NCBI GenBank assembly: GCA_031553655.1
Contig: JAVBLG010000015.1
Span: forward strand, 1 to 61,073
Length of the DNA stretch: 61,073 nt
Direction of reading: 5' to 3'
DNA from: JAVBLG01 sp031553655
GTDB lineage: Bacteria > Desulfobacterota > Desulfovibrionia > Desulfovibrionales > Desulfovibrionaceae
Made by a program: the position numbers and the translations under genes. Below are positions 28,257 through 37,060 of the stretch, in pieces. Below the pieces are notes generated by a model. That model was not told the origin of the DNA, did not search any database, and saw only the letters and a program-made list of their open reading frames with translations. How positions within the stretch are numbered: position 1 is the first letter of the stretch; every line of letters begins with the position of its first letter.

Positions 28257-28682
28257 ATGCCTCACGAATCTTATCTTGCCGCCGTGCGCCTGCCCGATCA
28301 ACAGGTGAATCAGTTGTTCAGACTGCTTGGAGCGCGCCTTGTTCAAGCTCAAAATGGAATGGCCGAAATAGCAATGCCCATATCTGCCGGAATTACCCAA
28401 GGCGTGGGGCTGGTTGCCGGGGGCGTTCTGGCAGCTCTGGCCGACGAGGCCATGGCTCATGCCGTTATGAGTATAGTCGAAGGACAACAACGTTTTGTAA
28501 CAGTGGAAATGAACATGCGCTATCTGCGCGCGGTAGACCCAAAATCCACTGGAGAAATTACGGCCGTTGGCTCGGTGCTGAAACCCGGCCGGACAGTAAT
28601 TTTCACCGAAGCGCGGATCAGCGGCCCGGACGGCAAGCCGCTGGCCGTTGCCGGTGGTTCTTTTTCCGTGTTGCCGAGCTGA
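28257..28682 (+). CDS. PaaI-type hotdog thioesterase
   Basis: 141-residue hotdog-fold acyl-CoA thioesterase. The HotDog core is seen in ITQGVGLVAGGVLAALADEAMAHAVMS and in VTVEMNMRYLRAVDPKSTGEI (key parts GGVLAALADEA and MNMRYLRAV). ATG 28257 has AAGGAG 13-18 bases upstream and matches the family N-terminus. It stands alone between divergent lprI and convergent bioM. Substrate unknown; aryl-acyl-CoA would fit the PaaK/IorAB context. Confidence 0.8.
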   Translation: MPHESYLAAVRLPDQQVNQLFRLLGARLVQAQNGMAEIAMPISAGITQGVGLVAGGVLAALADEAMAHAVMSIVEGQQRFVTVEMNMRYLRAVDPKSTGEITAVGSVLKPGRTVIFTEARISGPDGKPLAVAGGSFSVLPS

Positions 28683-28703
28683 TCTCCGTATCAGAGTTAT
28701 CAG

Positions 28704-28738
28704 GGGATTTTGCTAATTTAATTTGTAAAATCTCTAAA
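28704..28738 (-). repeat. REP-like element 3' of bioM
   Basis: On the minus strand TAGAGATTTTACAAATTAAA followed by TTAGCAAAATC, a diverged copy of the palindromic repeat in the same sense as bioM, just after its stop. Confidence 0.55.
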
Positions 28739-28750
28739 TCCGGCAACTGG

Positions 28751-29548
28751 TTATTTTGAAATCTTCAACCATTCCGGGGCACAATCCTTTCCATGCATCC
28801 AGGCGCACGGCGGCCGCACCCCAGCCGCCAACAGGTGGGGAAAAACATCCACAGGCCTGCCCGACTGAATTATGCGTCCCTCGCGCATAAGTATGAAGCT
28901 GTCGGTAATATCGGCCATCAAATCCAGATCGTGCCCCACCACCACCTGCGTGAGCCCGGAAGCCCTGTTCTTGCGCAAAATTCCACGCATGGACAAAGCA
29001 GCCGGATAGTCCAACCCGGCAAACGGCTCATCCAACAGCAAAAGCTCCGGCTGCGCGGCCAGGGCCGAAGCCAGGCACAGCTTGCGCCGCTGACCGTAAG
29101 ACAGGGTGTGCACAGGGTTGTCCAGCAAGTCCTCCAGCTCAAAGTCGCGGGCATAGTTCAAAGCACGCCGCTTTGCTTCTTCGTCGCCGGGTGCGATGCC
29201 CAGCAGCAGATCCTCACGCGCCAGCGACCCCAGAATGTAGCTGTCAGGTGATTGCGGCACCAGAGCCACCTTGCCGCGCAGGCGAAAAGACTCGCGCGGC
29301 AGCTCGCATCCGGCCACATGCGCCTTGCCGGAAGTTATGGGAAAAAGTCCGGCCAACACCGCAAGCAGCGTGGATTTGCCGCTGCCGTTCACGCCAAGCA
29401 GCCCGTAAAGGCTACCGCGCTCAATGCTGAAAGACAAATCGCGTAGAGTGTCGCGCTCCGCTCCTTCATGGCGGAATATCAGAGAAGAAGCCTCTATAAG
29501 CGGCGAAGAGGGCGGAACATTTACAGGAGTATTTATGTGATCGTTCAT
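28751..29548 (-). CDS. bioM: Biotin ECF transporter ATPase BioM
   Basis: 265-residue ABC ATPase of the energy-coupling module: Walker A GVNGSGKST, Q loop LVPQSPDS, signature LSYGQRRKL, Walker B LLLLDEPFAGLD and the H loop VVGHD. It overlaps bioY by four bases and is co-transcribed with it. With BioN (divergent) and BioY it should drive biotin uptake. Confidence 0.9.
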   Translation of the reverse strand: MNDHINTPVNVPPSSPLIEASSLIFRHEGAERDTLRDLSFSIERGSLYGLLGVNGSGKSTLLAVLAGLFPITSGKAHVAGCELPRESFRLRGKVALVPQSPDSYILGSLAREDLLLGIAPGDEEAKRRALNYARDFELEDLLDNPVHTLSYGQRRKLCLASALAAQPELLLLDEPFAGLDYPAALSMRGILRKNRASGLTQVVVGHDLDLMADITDSFILMREGRIIQSGRPVDVFPHLLAAGVRPPCAWMHGKDCAPEWLKISK

Positions 29549-30108
29549 TTAGGAAGCAGCTTTCTCGCTGCCAAAAGTCTGTATATGGCGGCAGCGGCGA
29601 GGCATTTGGCCACGCCACCGGGAATAAAGGGCACAGCCCCCACAAACAGCGCCTTGTAGAACGAAATATCCATTATCAAGGCCAATTGCAGAGATCCGGC
29701 CAACAGGGTCAATGCTGTGGCGCAGGCGCATACAGCCACAATAAAAATGAATGAACGAGTCTGCCCCCCCACGCCGCCCCCGGCCAACCCGCAAAGTGCA
29801 GCCGCGGGAACAAAAGCCAAGGCAAAGCCGCCGGTGGGTCCCAGCAAAACGGCAAACCCGGCCTTGCCCCCGGTAAAAATCGGAAGGCCCAGGCACCCCG
29901 CCGCCAAATAGAGCAGCATGGCCATCGCCCCGTGGCGCGGCCCGAGAATAAGCCCGGACAGCGACACAAAAAGCGTTTGTAAGGAAACCGGCACCGGGTT
30001 CAGCGGTATGATCGGAATGGAAATTATGGCTCCCACCGCCGTCAGCGCAGCCAGCAGAGCGGTCCACACCAGACGGTGAATGGAGTGAAGTGAAGGAGTT
30101 TGGTTCAT
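29545..30108 (-). CDS. bioY: Biotin transporter substrate-binding subunit BioY
   Basis: 187-residue S component with about six hydrophobic helices. The BioY hallmarks are visible: IPIIPLNPVPVSLQTLFV and LAAGCLGLPIF, with GPTGGFALAF. ATG 30108 has AAGGAA eight bases upstream; the TTG one codon earlier is less likely. First gene of bioYM, divergent from bioN. Confidence 0.93.
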   Translation of the reverse strand: MNQTPSLHSIHRLVWTALLAALTAVGAIISIPIIPLNPVPVSLQTLFVSLSGLILGPRHGAMAMLLYLAAGCLGLPIFTGGKAGFAVLLGPTGGFALAFVPAAALCGLAGGGVGGQTRSFIFIVAVCACATALTLLAGSLQLALIMDISFYKALFVGAVPFIPGGVAKCLAAAAIYRLLAARKLLPK

Positions 30109-30222
30109 CAAAATTTCCTTTATGGCCTGAAACCTCCCCCTTCAAGGGGAAAATTTGATTGACAAAACGACGAGGTCGAGGAAATCCTTTTTGTAACCAC
30201 TTCCTTCAGGGAGAGACCATCC

Positions 30223-31002
30223 ATGCCTGCAAAAAAACCGTTGGCCATACGCTGGGCCGTCCGCGTCCGCTCGCTGGTTATGCGCGCCGACCCTCGCGCG
30301 CTTGTGGCCGGCACAGCGCTGGCCGGAGTGGCGGCCTGGTTTGCCCCCTGGCAGGCCTTGCCGTTCTTTTTTCTCCCGGCCTGCCTCATAGGAGTCACAG
30401 CCTATCGCCTCATGCCTCAAGGCGCGCGTCTGATTCGCGTTTACGCTTTTTTTGCGCTGCTGTGGACGGTATCGCGCCTGGGCCTGTATCTTGTCGAGCA
30501 TCCGGGAGCCTTTGCCGATTCCCTGGAGGGGGCGCTCATGCTCGGAGCGCGCCTCTGTACCATGTTGGGCCTGGCTTTGGCAATCCCTCTGGCCCTCACT
30601 CCGCTGTTGGTAGGCCGGGTTTTATGCTGGTATCTTTCCGGATTTGCCGCGCTGGAAACGCGTATTCTGGATCTTCCGCCCCTGCGCGGCCGCATCCGCC
30701 CACGCCTGGCCGAACTGGCCTGGCGCGCCTCTCTAGGCATGGTTTTGATGATGTCCTTTTTTCCTCGCGCCCTGCGCCTGCTGTCCGACCTGCGCCGCAG
30801 CCTGTATCTGCGCGCCCCCGGCCTGCCCCTCAGCCGCCGCCTGGCCCTTCTGGGCATGGGCGCGTTGCGCGTGCTCAGCCTGCAAACCTGGGACATGACC
30901 TTGTCCATAGCCTCACGCGATTTATATCGGCCGGAGCCTTGGAATTTTCGGGGGATGGATTACAGAAATTCTCTATCAGCATCGCCGCGAAATCGGGCGT
31001 AG
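30223..31002 (+). CDS. bioN: Biotin ECF transporter membrane subunit BioN (EcfT)
   Basis: 259-residue T component: hydrophobic N-terminal half and the cytoplasmic coupling region with short Ala-Arg-x motifs (DLRRSLYLRAPG). The divergent arrangement from bioYM across 114 bases is less usual than a single bioYMN operon. The last 43 bases overlap the 3' end of the convergent DUF1848 gene. Biotin specificity is inferred from BioY next door. Confidence 0.82.
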   Translation: MPAKKPLAIRWAVRVRSLVMRADPRALVAGTALAGVAAWFAPWQALPFFFLPACLIGVTAYRLMPQGARLIRVYAFFALLWTVSRLGLYLVEHPGAFADSLEGALMLGARLCTMLGLALAIPLALTPLLVGRVLCWYLSGFAALETRILDLPPLRGRIRPRLAELAWRASLGMVLMMSFFPRALRLLSDLRRSLYLRAPGLPLSRRLALLGMGALRVLSLQTWDMTLSIASRDLYRPEPWNFRGMDYRNSLSASPRNRA

Positions 31003-31892
31003 GCTCCATCCGAACTGAGCGCATAACAATAAGCGCACAAATGCCCGCAGGAATCGTAAGTCCCGATGTCGCGGCTGGGCGCGCACCCGCAAGTCTTTCG
31101 CTGTCCCAGATCTCTCTTCGCCGCTATTCCGTATAAGGCAAGGTCGCCGGGGCACAGACGGCAAACAAGTTCTCCATCCACGCATTTGTTGGAAATTATG
31201 CCGTATTGCGACAGATCAACATCCTGCGCGCAGGCGGCCACAACAAGAGGATGTTCCCAACCCGCGTTCATCCGGGCCAGCTCCGCAGCGATGAAAAGCT
31301 TTTCTTCCCCGTCCGGCTCACGCCATTCATTCTTCCCCAATTTACGGCGCACCTTTTTGTAACCGGAAATCTCCACAAAACTGAACACCAGCTTTTCCGT
31401 ATAGCGGCATAAAATACGCCCCAAGCGCTCAATGCGTCGCAAAACTTCGTCCGGCCCCAAGCCGGGGCCAAATATAATCGGATCAAAGCGCCAAATCACC
31501 CTTTCCCGCCCGATGCGCTCGGACAGACCTACAAAAACATCCACGCGCTCTTCCAGCGGAGGAATGTTTTTTTCCAGTCCCTCCCGCTCATAGTCATTCA
31601 GAGTAAAATTAAAATAAAATTGGAAACCCATATCGGAAATTTCCCCAAGGCGCGGCAACAGGGGGGTTGGATTTTTGCTCCAAAAAACAATGGCCCGACA
31701 ACATGAAAAGCTGATATAACCCGGCTTTCCGTTAAAGGGATTAATGCGCGCGCAATAACCGGCGCGCAGACGGTTCATGAACCAAGCGTCGTGAAATGCG
31801 GGCAAATCCGTAGCGCGGCTGGCGGAAACAATCAGCGGGCAAGCCGCGGCGCGCTTTTCTCCCCCGGAGAAGACAAATGTGGTTTGGACCAT
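30960..31892 (-). CDS. DUF1848-family Fe-S protein
   Basis: 310 residues with the DUF1848 pattern: SASRATDLPAFHDAWF, FWSKNPTPLLPRL, YFNFTLNDYE, and a C-terminal cysteine set (CRLC; CGCAPSRDIGTYDSCGHLCAYCYA, key part CGHLCAYCYA) that resembles a radical-SAM-like Fe-S site. Function is not established. Starts close to, and divergent from, livK, and its tail overlaps bioN by 43 bases. Confidence 0.82.
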   Translation of the reverse strand: MVQTTFVFSGGEKRAAACPLIVSASRATDLPAFHDAWFMNRLRAGYCARINPFNGKPGYISFSCCRAIVFWSKNPTPLLPRLGEISDMGFQFYFNFTLNDYEREGLEKNIPPLEERVDVFVGLSERIGRERVIWRFDPIIFGPGLGPDEVLRRIERLGRILCRYTEKLVFSFVEISGYKKVRRKLGKNEWREPDGEEKLFIAAELARMNAGWEHPLVVAACAQDVDLSQYGIISNKCVDGELVCRLCPGDLALYGIAAKRDLGQRKTCGCAPSRDIGTYDSCGHLCAYCYALSSDGAYARFRGDADREFL

Positions 31893-31895
31893 ATC

Positions 31896-31924
31896 TTGCG
31901 GTATCTTGGCTTTTAAGTTATCAT
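31896..31924 (+). promoter_or_regulatory. Candidate livK promoter
   Basis: TTGCGG, 17-base spacer, TATCAT. The -10 box is good, the -35 box weak. The following stretch (31917-31942) is AT-rich and near-palindromic and could hold an operator. Confidence 0.35.
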
Positions 31925-31977
31925 ATCAAGATATATCATAACAAAAGCGGATTATATATCAACCTGCGAGGGGAAAA

Positions 31978-33096
31978 ATGAAATCCAAACGCCTGAAAGT
32001 GTTGTCAACGGTTTTTGCCATGGCCTTGGCGGCCTCTCCGGCCCTGGCGGCCGAAACCATCAAAATCGGCGTGGGCGGCTCCCATACCGGCGACTTGGCC
32101 TCCTACGGTCTGCCGGCGCTTAATGCGGCCCGCCTTGTTGTTGAAGAAGCCAATGCCAAGGGCGGAATTTTGGGCATGCAGCTTGAAATAATCGCCCAGG
32201 ACGACCAGTGCAAACCGGAAATGGGCACCAACGCCGCCACAAAGCTTGTGTCGGAAAAAGTCAACGTGGTCATGGGCCACACCTGCTCCGGGGCCACCAA
32301 GGCCACTCTGCCCATTTACAACGAGGCCAAAATTGTTTCTGTTTCGCCCTCGGCTACCAGCCCGGAACTTACCAACGGCTCGTATCCGTTTTTCTTCCGC
32401 ACCATCTCGCCCGACCATGAGCAGGCCGCTCTGGGCGTGAAATTCGCTCTGGAAACGCTTGGCGCCAAAAAAATCGCCCTGCTGCATGACAAGGGCGACT
32501 ACGGCAAAGGCTACGCCGACTTCTCCAAGGAATTCATAGAAAAGAGCGGCAAAGCCCAGGTTGTGCTTTATGAAGGCATCACCACCGGCGCTGTGGATTA
32601 CACCGCCGTTATCCGCAAAATCGCCCAGTCCGGCGCGGATTGCGTGATGTTCGGCGGCTACCATCCCGAAGCCTCCAAGCTTGTGCAGCAGATGCAGAAG
32701 CGCAAGGTGAAGGTGGCTTTTGTTTCCGACGACGGCGTGAAAGACGAAATGTTCATCAAAGTGGCCGGGTCCGCCGCCGAAGGCGTGTATGCCTCCGGTC
32801 CGCGCGATGTGGCCGCCCTGCCCATGAACAAACATGCCCGTGAAGCCCATGTTAAGAAATTCGGTACCGAACCCGGCGCTTTTTACGACAATGCCTATGC
32901 CGCCACCCAAGTGCTGGTGAACGCCATTGAAAAGGCCGGCACAGCCACTGATTCTCAGAAGATCGCCGAAGCCCTGCGCAACAATCCGGTGGAAACCTCG
33001 CTTGGCACCATCAAGTTTGACAAGAAGGGCGAAGCCGAAGGAATAGGTTTCAATATTTACCAGATCAAGAACGGCAAATTCGTTTCCGTGTTCTAG
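31978..33096 (+). CDS. livK: Branched-chain amino acid ABC substrate-binding protein
   Basis: 372-residue periplasmic binding protein. Signal peptide (KSKRLKVLSTVFAMALAAS, cleavage after ALA), then the Leu/Ile/Val-binding fold: IKIGVGGSHTGDLASYG, ARLVVEEANAKGGILG, VVMGHTCSGATKA, SPSATSPEL. No lipobox, so it is soluble in the periplasm. First gene of livKHMGF; a strong hairpin separates it from livH, which may let it be made in excess. Confidence 0.92.
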   Translation: MKSKRLKVLSTVFAMALAASPALAAETIKIGVGGSHTGDLASYGLPALNAARLVVEEANAKGGILGMQLEIIAQDDQCKPEMGTNAATKLVSEKVNVVMGHTCSGATKATLPIYNEAKIVSVSPSATSPELTNGSYPFFFRTISPDHEQAALGVKFALETLGAKKIALLHDKGDYGKGYADFSKEFIEKSGKAQVVLYEGITTGAVDYTAVIRKIAQSGADCVMFGGYHPEASKLVQQMQKRKVKVAFVSDDGVKDEMFIKVAGSAAEGVYASGPRDVAALPMNKHAREAHVKKFGTEPGAFYDNAYAATQVLVNAIEKAGTATDSQKIAEALRNNPVETSLGTIKFDKKGEAEGIGFNIYQIKNGKFVSVF

Positions 33097-33148
33097 AACA
33101 TTTCGGCAACGAACTGCCTATAGATTCTATTTTTATTCTTGAATGACT

Positions 33149-33173
33149 GGGGGGCTGTTGACAACAGCCCCCC
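33149..33173 (+). terminator. Strong hairpin between livK and livH
   Basis: Perfect 11-bp stem GGGGGGCTGTT/AACAGCCCCCC with loop GAC, not followed by a U-run. Likely an mRNA-stabilising or partial-termination structure giving more LivK than permease. Confidence 0.6.
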
Positions 33174-33224
33174 ACAACGTGAGTGGGCAGGGCGCGCACC
33201 TCGTACTCAATAAGTTGAAACAAT

Positions 33225-34133
33225 ATGGACTTTCAGTACTTTTTCGAGCTCTTCTTCGGCGGTCTGACCAGAGGCAGCATTTATGCCCTTATCGCCCTCG
33301 GCTATACCATGGTCTATGGCATAATCGAGCTCATCAACTTCGCCCATGGCGAAATTTACATGATCGGCGCGTTCACGGCCATGATCGTGGCCGGCGTGCT
33401 GAGCATAGCCGGTTTTCCGGCCATGGCCATTCTGGTGCTGGCGGCCTTGGCTGCTGTAATATGGTGTGCCGGATACGGCTACACCATGGAAAAAGTGGCT
33501 TACAAACCTCTGCGTGGCGCACCGCGCCTTTCGCCCTTGATTTCCGCCATAGGCATGTCCATTTTTTTGCAGAATTATGTCATTCTGGCCCAAACTTCCG
33601 ATTTTCTGCCTTTTCCGCGCCTCACTCCGGAATTTGCCTTTCTGGAACCTTTTTCCAACATGCTCGGTTCGAGTGACTTTTTGATCATCACGGTCAGCGC
33701 GTCCTCCATGTTGGCGCTGACCATGTTCATCAGATACACACGCATGGGCAAGGCCATGAGGGCCACGGCTCAGAACCGCAAGATGGCCATGTTACTGGGA
33801 ATTGACGCCGACAAAATTATTTCCCTTACTTTTATTATAGGCTCTTCCCTGGCCGCCGTAGGCGGCGTGCTCATAGCCTCGCACGTGGGGCAGATAAATT
33901 TCGCCATAGGCTTTATTGCCGGCATAAAGGCTTTTACCGCCGCCGTGCTGGGCGGCATCGGCTCCATACCGGGGGCCATGGTGGGCGGGCTGGTGCTCGG
34001 GCTTTGCGAGAGCTACGCCACCGGCTACATTTCCAGCGACTATGAAGACGCTCTGGCTTTTTCCCTGCTGGTGCTGATTCTGATCCTCAGGCCCTCGGGA
34101 ATTCTGGGCAAACCCAGAGTGCAAAAAGTCTGA
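33225..34133 (+). CDS. livH: Branched-chain amino acid permease LivH
   Basis: 302-residue inner-membrane permease with about eight helices. LivH marks: GSIYALIALGYTMVYGIIELINFAHGE (key part GYTMVYGII and NFAHGE), ARNRKMAMLLGIDAD-type EAA loop (here TAQNRKMAMLLGID) and GGIGSIPGAMVGGL. The ribosome-binding site is weak. Part of the liv operon. Confidence 0.93.
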   Translation: MDFQYFFELFFGGLTRGSIYALIALGYTMVYGIIELINFAHGEIYMIGAFTAMIVAGVLSIAGFPAMAILVLAALAAVIWCAGYGYTMEKVAYKPLRGAPRLSPLISAIGMSIFLQNYVILAQTSDFLPFPRLTPEFAFLEPFSNMLGSSDFLIITVSASSMLALTMFIRYTRMGKAMRATAQNRKMAMLLGIDADKIISLTFIIGSSLAAVGGVLIASHVGQINFAIGFIAGIKAFTAAVLGGIGSIPGAMVGGLVLGLCESYATGYISSDYEDALAFSLLVLILILRPSGILGKPRVQKV

Positions 34134-34149
34134 GTGGGAGCCAAGCCGT

Positions 34150-35364
34150 ATGCGCATAATAACCAAATCTCTGCTTACCAGCATCTGGTTCATGTTTTTG
34201 ACCTTTCCGCTGGTGGTTGTAAAAGTTGACAGCTACAACAACAAAATCATCTGGCGCTGGGAAAACATGGCCCTGATGGGCGCGGGAATTTTTGCCCTGT
34301 CTCTGGCCTGGGCCTATTCCGCGCGGCTCAGGTCTGGTTCGGGCGCGTCGCCGCTCAAGGCCAAACTGGCGGCCTTGTCCACAACCGTGCGTGAAAACTA
34401 TCAGGTAAAGCGCGGCCTGCTCCTGGCCATTCTGGCTGTTTTGCTAATTATGCCCTGGGTTTCCAGCCCCTATCAGACCAATATCATGATTTCGGCCATG
34501 CTCTATGCCGTGCTGGGGCTGGGGCTGAACATTGTGGTGGGCATTTCCGGCCAGCTGATGCTGGGCTACGCGGCTTTTTACGCGGTGGGAGCCTATACTT
34601 ACGCAATTCTCAACTCCAACTACGCTATCGGCTTTTGGGCCGCTCTACCCCTTGGAGGCATAAGTGCCGTAATTTTCGGCATTTTGCTCGGTCTGCCGGT
34701 TTTACGCCTGAAAGGCGACTACCTGGCCATTGTAACTTTGGGGTTTGGCGAAATAGTGCGCTTGGTGCTGGAAAACTGGGGAGAACTCAGCGGAGGCCCC
34801 AGCGGCATTTCCAATATCTCCCGACCCAGCTTTTTCGGAATTGAGCTTTCCGTATCCCAAACTGCCACCTATATTTACTATCTCATGATGGTGGCGATAA
34901 TCATAACCATCATCGCGGTGACCAGACTGAAAAATTCCCGTATAGGACTGGCTCTTCAGGCCATGCGTGAAGACGACATCGCTTGCGAAGCCATGGGCAT
35001 AGACCTGATGCGCACCAAGTTGGCCGCCTTTGCCTTGGGAGCCTGCTGGGCGGGCTTTGCCGGGGTTGTTTTTGCCGCCAAAACCACTTTTATCAACCCG
35101 GCGAGCTTCACCTTTATGGAATCAGCCATGATTCTGTCCATTGTGGTTCTGGGGGGCATGGGGTCGGTTGTGGGGGTGATACTGGCGGCCTTTGTGCTCA
35201 TTCTGGCCCCGGAATATCTGCGCGCCTTTTCCGAATACCGCATGCTTATTTTCGGGGCGATCATGGTGCTGATGATGATTTTCCGCCCGCAGGGCCTGAT
35301 TGTGGCCGCCAAACGCAAATATAAAATTTCCGGAAATATTATGGACAAGGGGAATGCGTCGTGA
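34150..35364 (+). CDS. livM: Branched-chain amino acid permease LivM
   Basis: 404-residue permease with the extra N-terminal membrane region (about 85 residues) of long LivM forms, then the conserved GLGLNIVVGISGQLMLGYAAFY region (key part GLNIVVGISGQ), GDYLAIVTLGFGEI, the EAA loop ALQAMREDDIACEAMGID and GGMGSVVG. It overlaps livG by four bases. Confidence 0.93.
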   Translation: MRIITKSLLTSIWFMFLTFPLVVVKVDSYNNKIIWRWENMALMGAGIFALSLAWAYSARLRSGSGASPLKAKLAALSTTVRENYQVKRGLLLAILAVLLIMPWVSSPYQTNIMISAMLYAVLGLGLNIVVGISGQLMLGYAAFYAVGAYTYAILNSNYAIGFWAALPLGGISAVIFGILLGLPVLRLKGDYLAIVTLGFGEIVRLVLENWGELSGGPSGISNISRPSFFGIELSVSQTATYIYYLMMVAIIITIIAVTRLKNSRIGLALQAMREDDIACEAMGIDLMRTKLAAFALGACWAGFAGVVFAAKTTFINPASFTFMESAMILSIVVLGGMGSVVGVILAAFVLILAPEYLRAFSEYRMLIFGAIMVLMMIFRPQGLIVAAKRKYKISGNIMDKGNAS

Positions 35365-36152
35365 CAAGGCCCGTTCTGGAAGTTACCTCGCTCTCGCAGA
35401 ATTTTGGCGGCCTGCGCGCCCTGAGCGAAGTGGATCTTACTGTTGGCGAAGGGGAAATCGTGGCCCTCATCGGCCCCAACGGCGCGGGAAAAACCACGTT
35501 TTTCAACTGCATCACCGGCATTTACATTCCCTCGGAAGGGGAAATGTTTCTGCACACGCCAGACGGTCAGAGCCACAGGCTGAACGGCCTCAAACCCAAT
35601 GACATCACCACCAGGGGCATGGCCCGCACCTTTCAGAACATCCGGCTTTTTTCCAATATGACTGTTCTGGAAAATGTGATGATCGGCCGCCACTGCCGCA
35701 CCAGGGCCGGAGTGTTGGGGGCGCTTCTGCGCGACAGCAAAACCGCGCGCGAAGAACAAGACACCATCGACCGCAGTTACGAGCTTTTACGCAGCGTAAA
35801 CCTGCACAATCTCTATATGGAAGAAGCAGGCAGCCTGCCCTACGGCGCGCAACGCCGCCTGGAAATTGCCCGTGCCCTTTCCACCGATCCTTGCATGCTG
35901 CTGCTGGACGAGCCGGCCGCCGGCATGAACCCGCAGGAGACCCTTGAGCTTGAGGAGCTGGTGCGCAATATAAACAAAAAGCACAATCTGGCCATTCTGC
36001 TGATTGAGCATGACATGAACATGGTAATGTCCATATCTCAGCGCATTTATGTTATGGAATACGGCATCCGCATAGCAATGGGCACGCCCGAAGAAGTGCG
36101 CAACAATCCAAGAGTAATCAAAGCCTATCTCGGGGAAGACAGCCATGCTTGA
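35361..36152 (+). CDS. livG: Branched-chain amino acid ABC ATPase LivG
   Basis: 263-residue ATPase starting at GTG 35361, in a GTGA overlap with livM. Walker A GPNGAGKTT, Q loop in ARTFQNIRLF, signature LPYGAQRRLE, Walker B MLLLDEPAAGMN, and the LivG-type C-terminal region. It overlaps livF by eight bases. Confidence 0.94.
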   Translation: MTRPVLEVTSLSQNFGGLRALSEVDLTVGEGEIVALIGPNGAGKTTFFNCITGIYIPSEGEMFLHTPDGQSHRLNGLKPNDITTRGMARTFQNIRLFSNMTVLENVMIGRHCRTRAGVLGALLRDSKTAREEQDTIDRSYELLRSVNLHNLYMEEAGSLPYGAQRRLEIARALSTDPCMLLLDEPAAGMNPQETLELEELVRNINKKHNLAILLIEHDMNMVMSISQRIYVMEYGIRIAMGTPEEVRNNPRVIKAYLGEDSHA

Positions 36153-36849
36153 ACTGCGTGAAGTAGACGCTTACTACGGCAATATACAGGCTTTGCGCAA
36201 TATCAGCCTTACCATCAACGAAGGTGAGATAGTCACGCTCATCGGAGCCAACGGCGCGGGCAAATCCACAACGCTGATGACCATATGCGGCATAGTAAAA
36301 GCGCGACGGGGCGCGGTGACCTTTGCCGGAAAGCCTCTTAACGACATGGCCCCCAATGAAATAGTGCGTCTGGGCATAAGCCAGGTACCCGAAGGCCGTA
36401 TGATTTTTCCCGACCTAAGCGTGCGGGAAAATCTGGATCTGGGGGCTTTTTTACGCAGAGATCAGGCTGAAATAAAGAAAGACATGGATTATGTGTTCAG
36501 TCTGTTTCCCATTCTGGCCCAACGCCGCAAACAGCTCGGAGGGACCCTTTCAGGCGGTGAACAGCAGATGTTGGCCATATCGCGCGCGCTCATGGGCAAG
36601 CCGCGTCTGCTCCTGCTGGACGAACCTTCTCTGGGACTCGCACCAATTATCATCAGGCAGATTTTCAACATTATTGAAACCATCAATAAAGACGGGGCCA
36701 CTGTCTTTCTGGTGGAACAAAACGCCAATCAGGCCCTGCGCATCGCCCATCGCGGCTATGTGATGGAGAATGGCAGCATTGTGATGGCTGACAAGGCCGA
36801 CGCCCTGCTGGCGTGTCCTCAGGTGCGTGAAGCGTATCTGGGTTTATAG
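36145..36849 (+). CDS. livF: Branched-chain amino acid ABC ATPase LivF
   Basis: 234-residue ATPase: Walker A GANGAGKST, VPEGRMIFPDLSVREN, signature LSGGEQQML, Walker B LLLLDEPSLGL, H loop LVEQN. Last gene of livKHMGF, followed by a MITE-like repeat. Confidence 0.94.
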   Translation: MLELREVDAYYGNIQALRNISLTINEGEIVTLIGANGAGKSTTLMTICGIVKARRGAVTFAGKPLNDMAPNEIVRLGISQVPEGRMIFPDLSVRENLDLGAFLRRDQAEIKKDMDYVFSLFPILAQRRKQLGGTLSGGEQQMLAISRALMGKPRLLLLDEPSLGLAPIIIRQIFNIIETINKDGATVFLVEQNANQALRIAHRGYVMENGSIVMADKADALLACPQVREAYLGL

Positions 36850-36910
36850 AAAGCGGTCGTAGGCCGGACCGAAAAAGGTACTATCCAGCAGCAAAATTCG
36901 CCTTTTTTCA

Positions 36911-37060
36911 GGGGCGGTTTCCAAATAACGGATTTTGGACCAAGGACAAGTAAAGCGGGCTTTTTTGCGAAGGGAGTATACTTTTATGGTACTCGACCGG
37001 AGCAAAAAAGCCCGCTTTACGCAGTCAATTGGACAAAAGACGTATTTGGGGACAGTCCCC
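36911..37060 (+). mobile_element. MITE-like element, copy A (150 bp)
   Basis: Ends are imperfect inverted repeats (GGGGCGGTTTCCAAATAACG and, inverted, GGGGACTGTCCCCAAATACG). Inside is a near-perfect hairpin whose arms include GTAAAGCGGGCTTTTTTGC and its complement (36950-36968, 37002-37020). The inner sequence, with GGTACTCGACCGGAGCAAAA, matches the element at 45710-45857 in reverse. No coding capacity. Its right end abuts the cheX-like stop, with TA next to it. Confidence 0.8.

Noticed and set aside
30191..30198. TTGTAACC, resembling half of a BirA-type operator, in the bioY-bioN gap
   Set aside because: No matching inverted half-site at the expected 14-15 base distance on either side.
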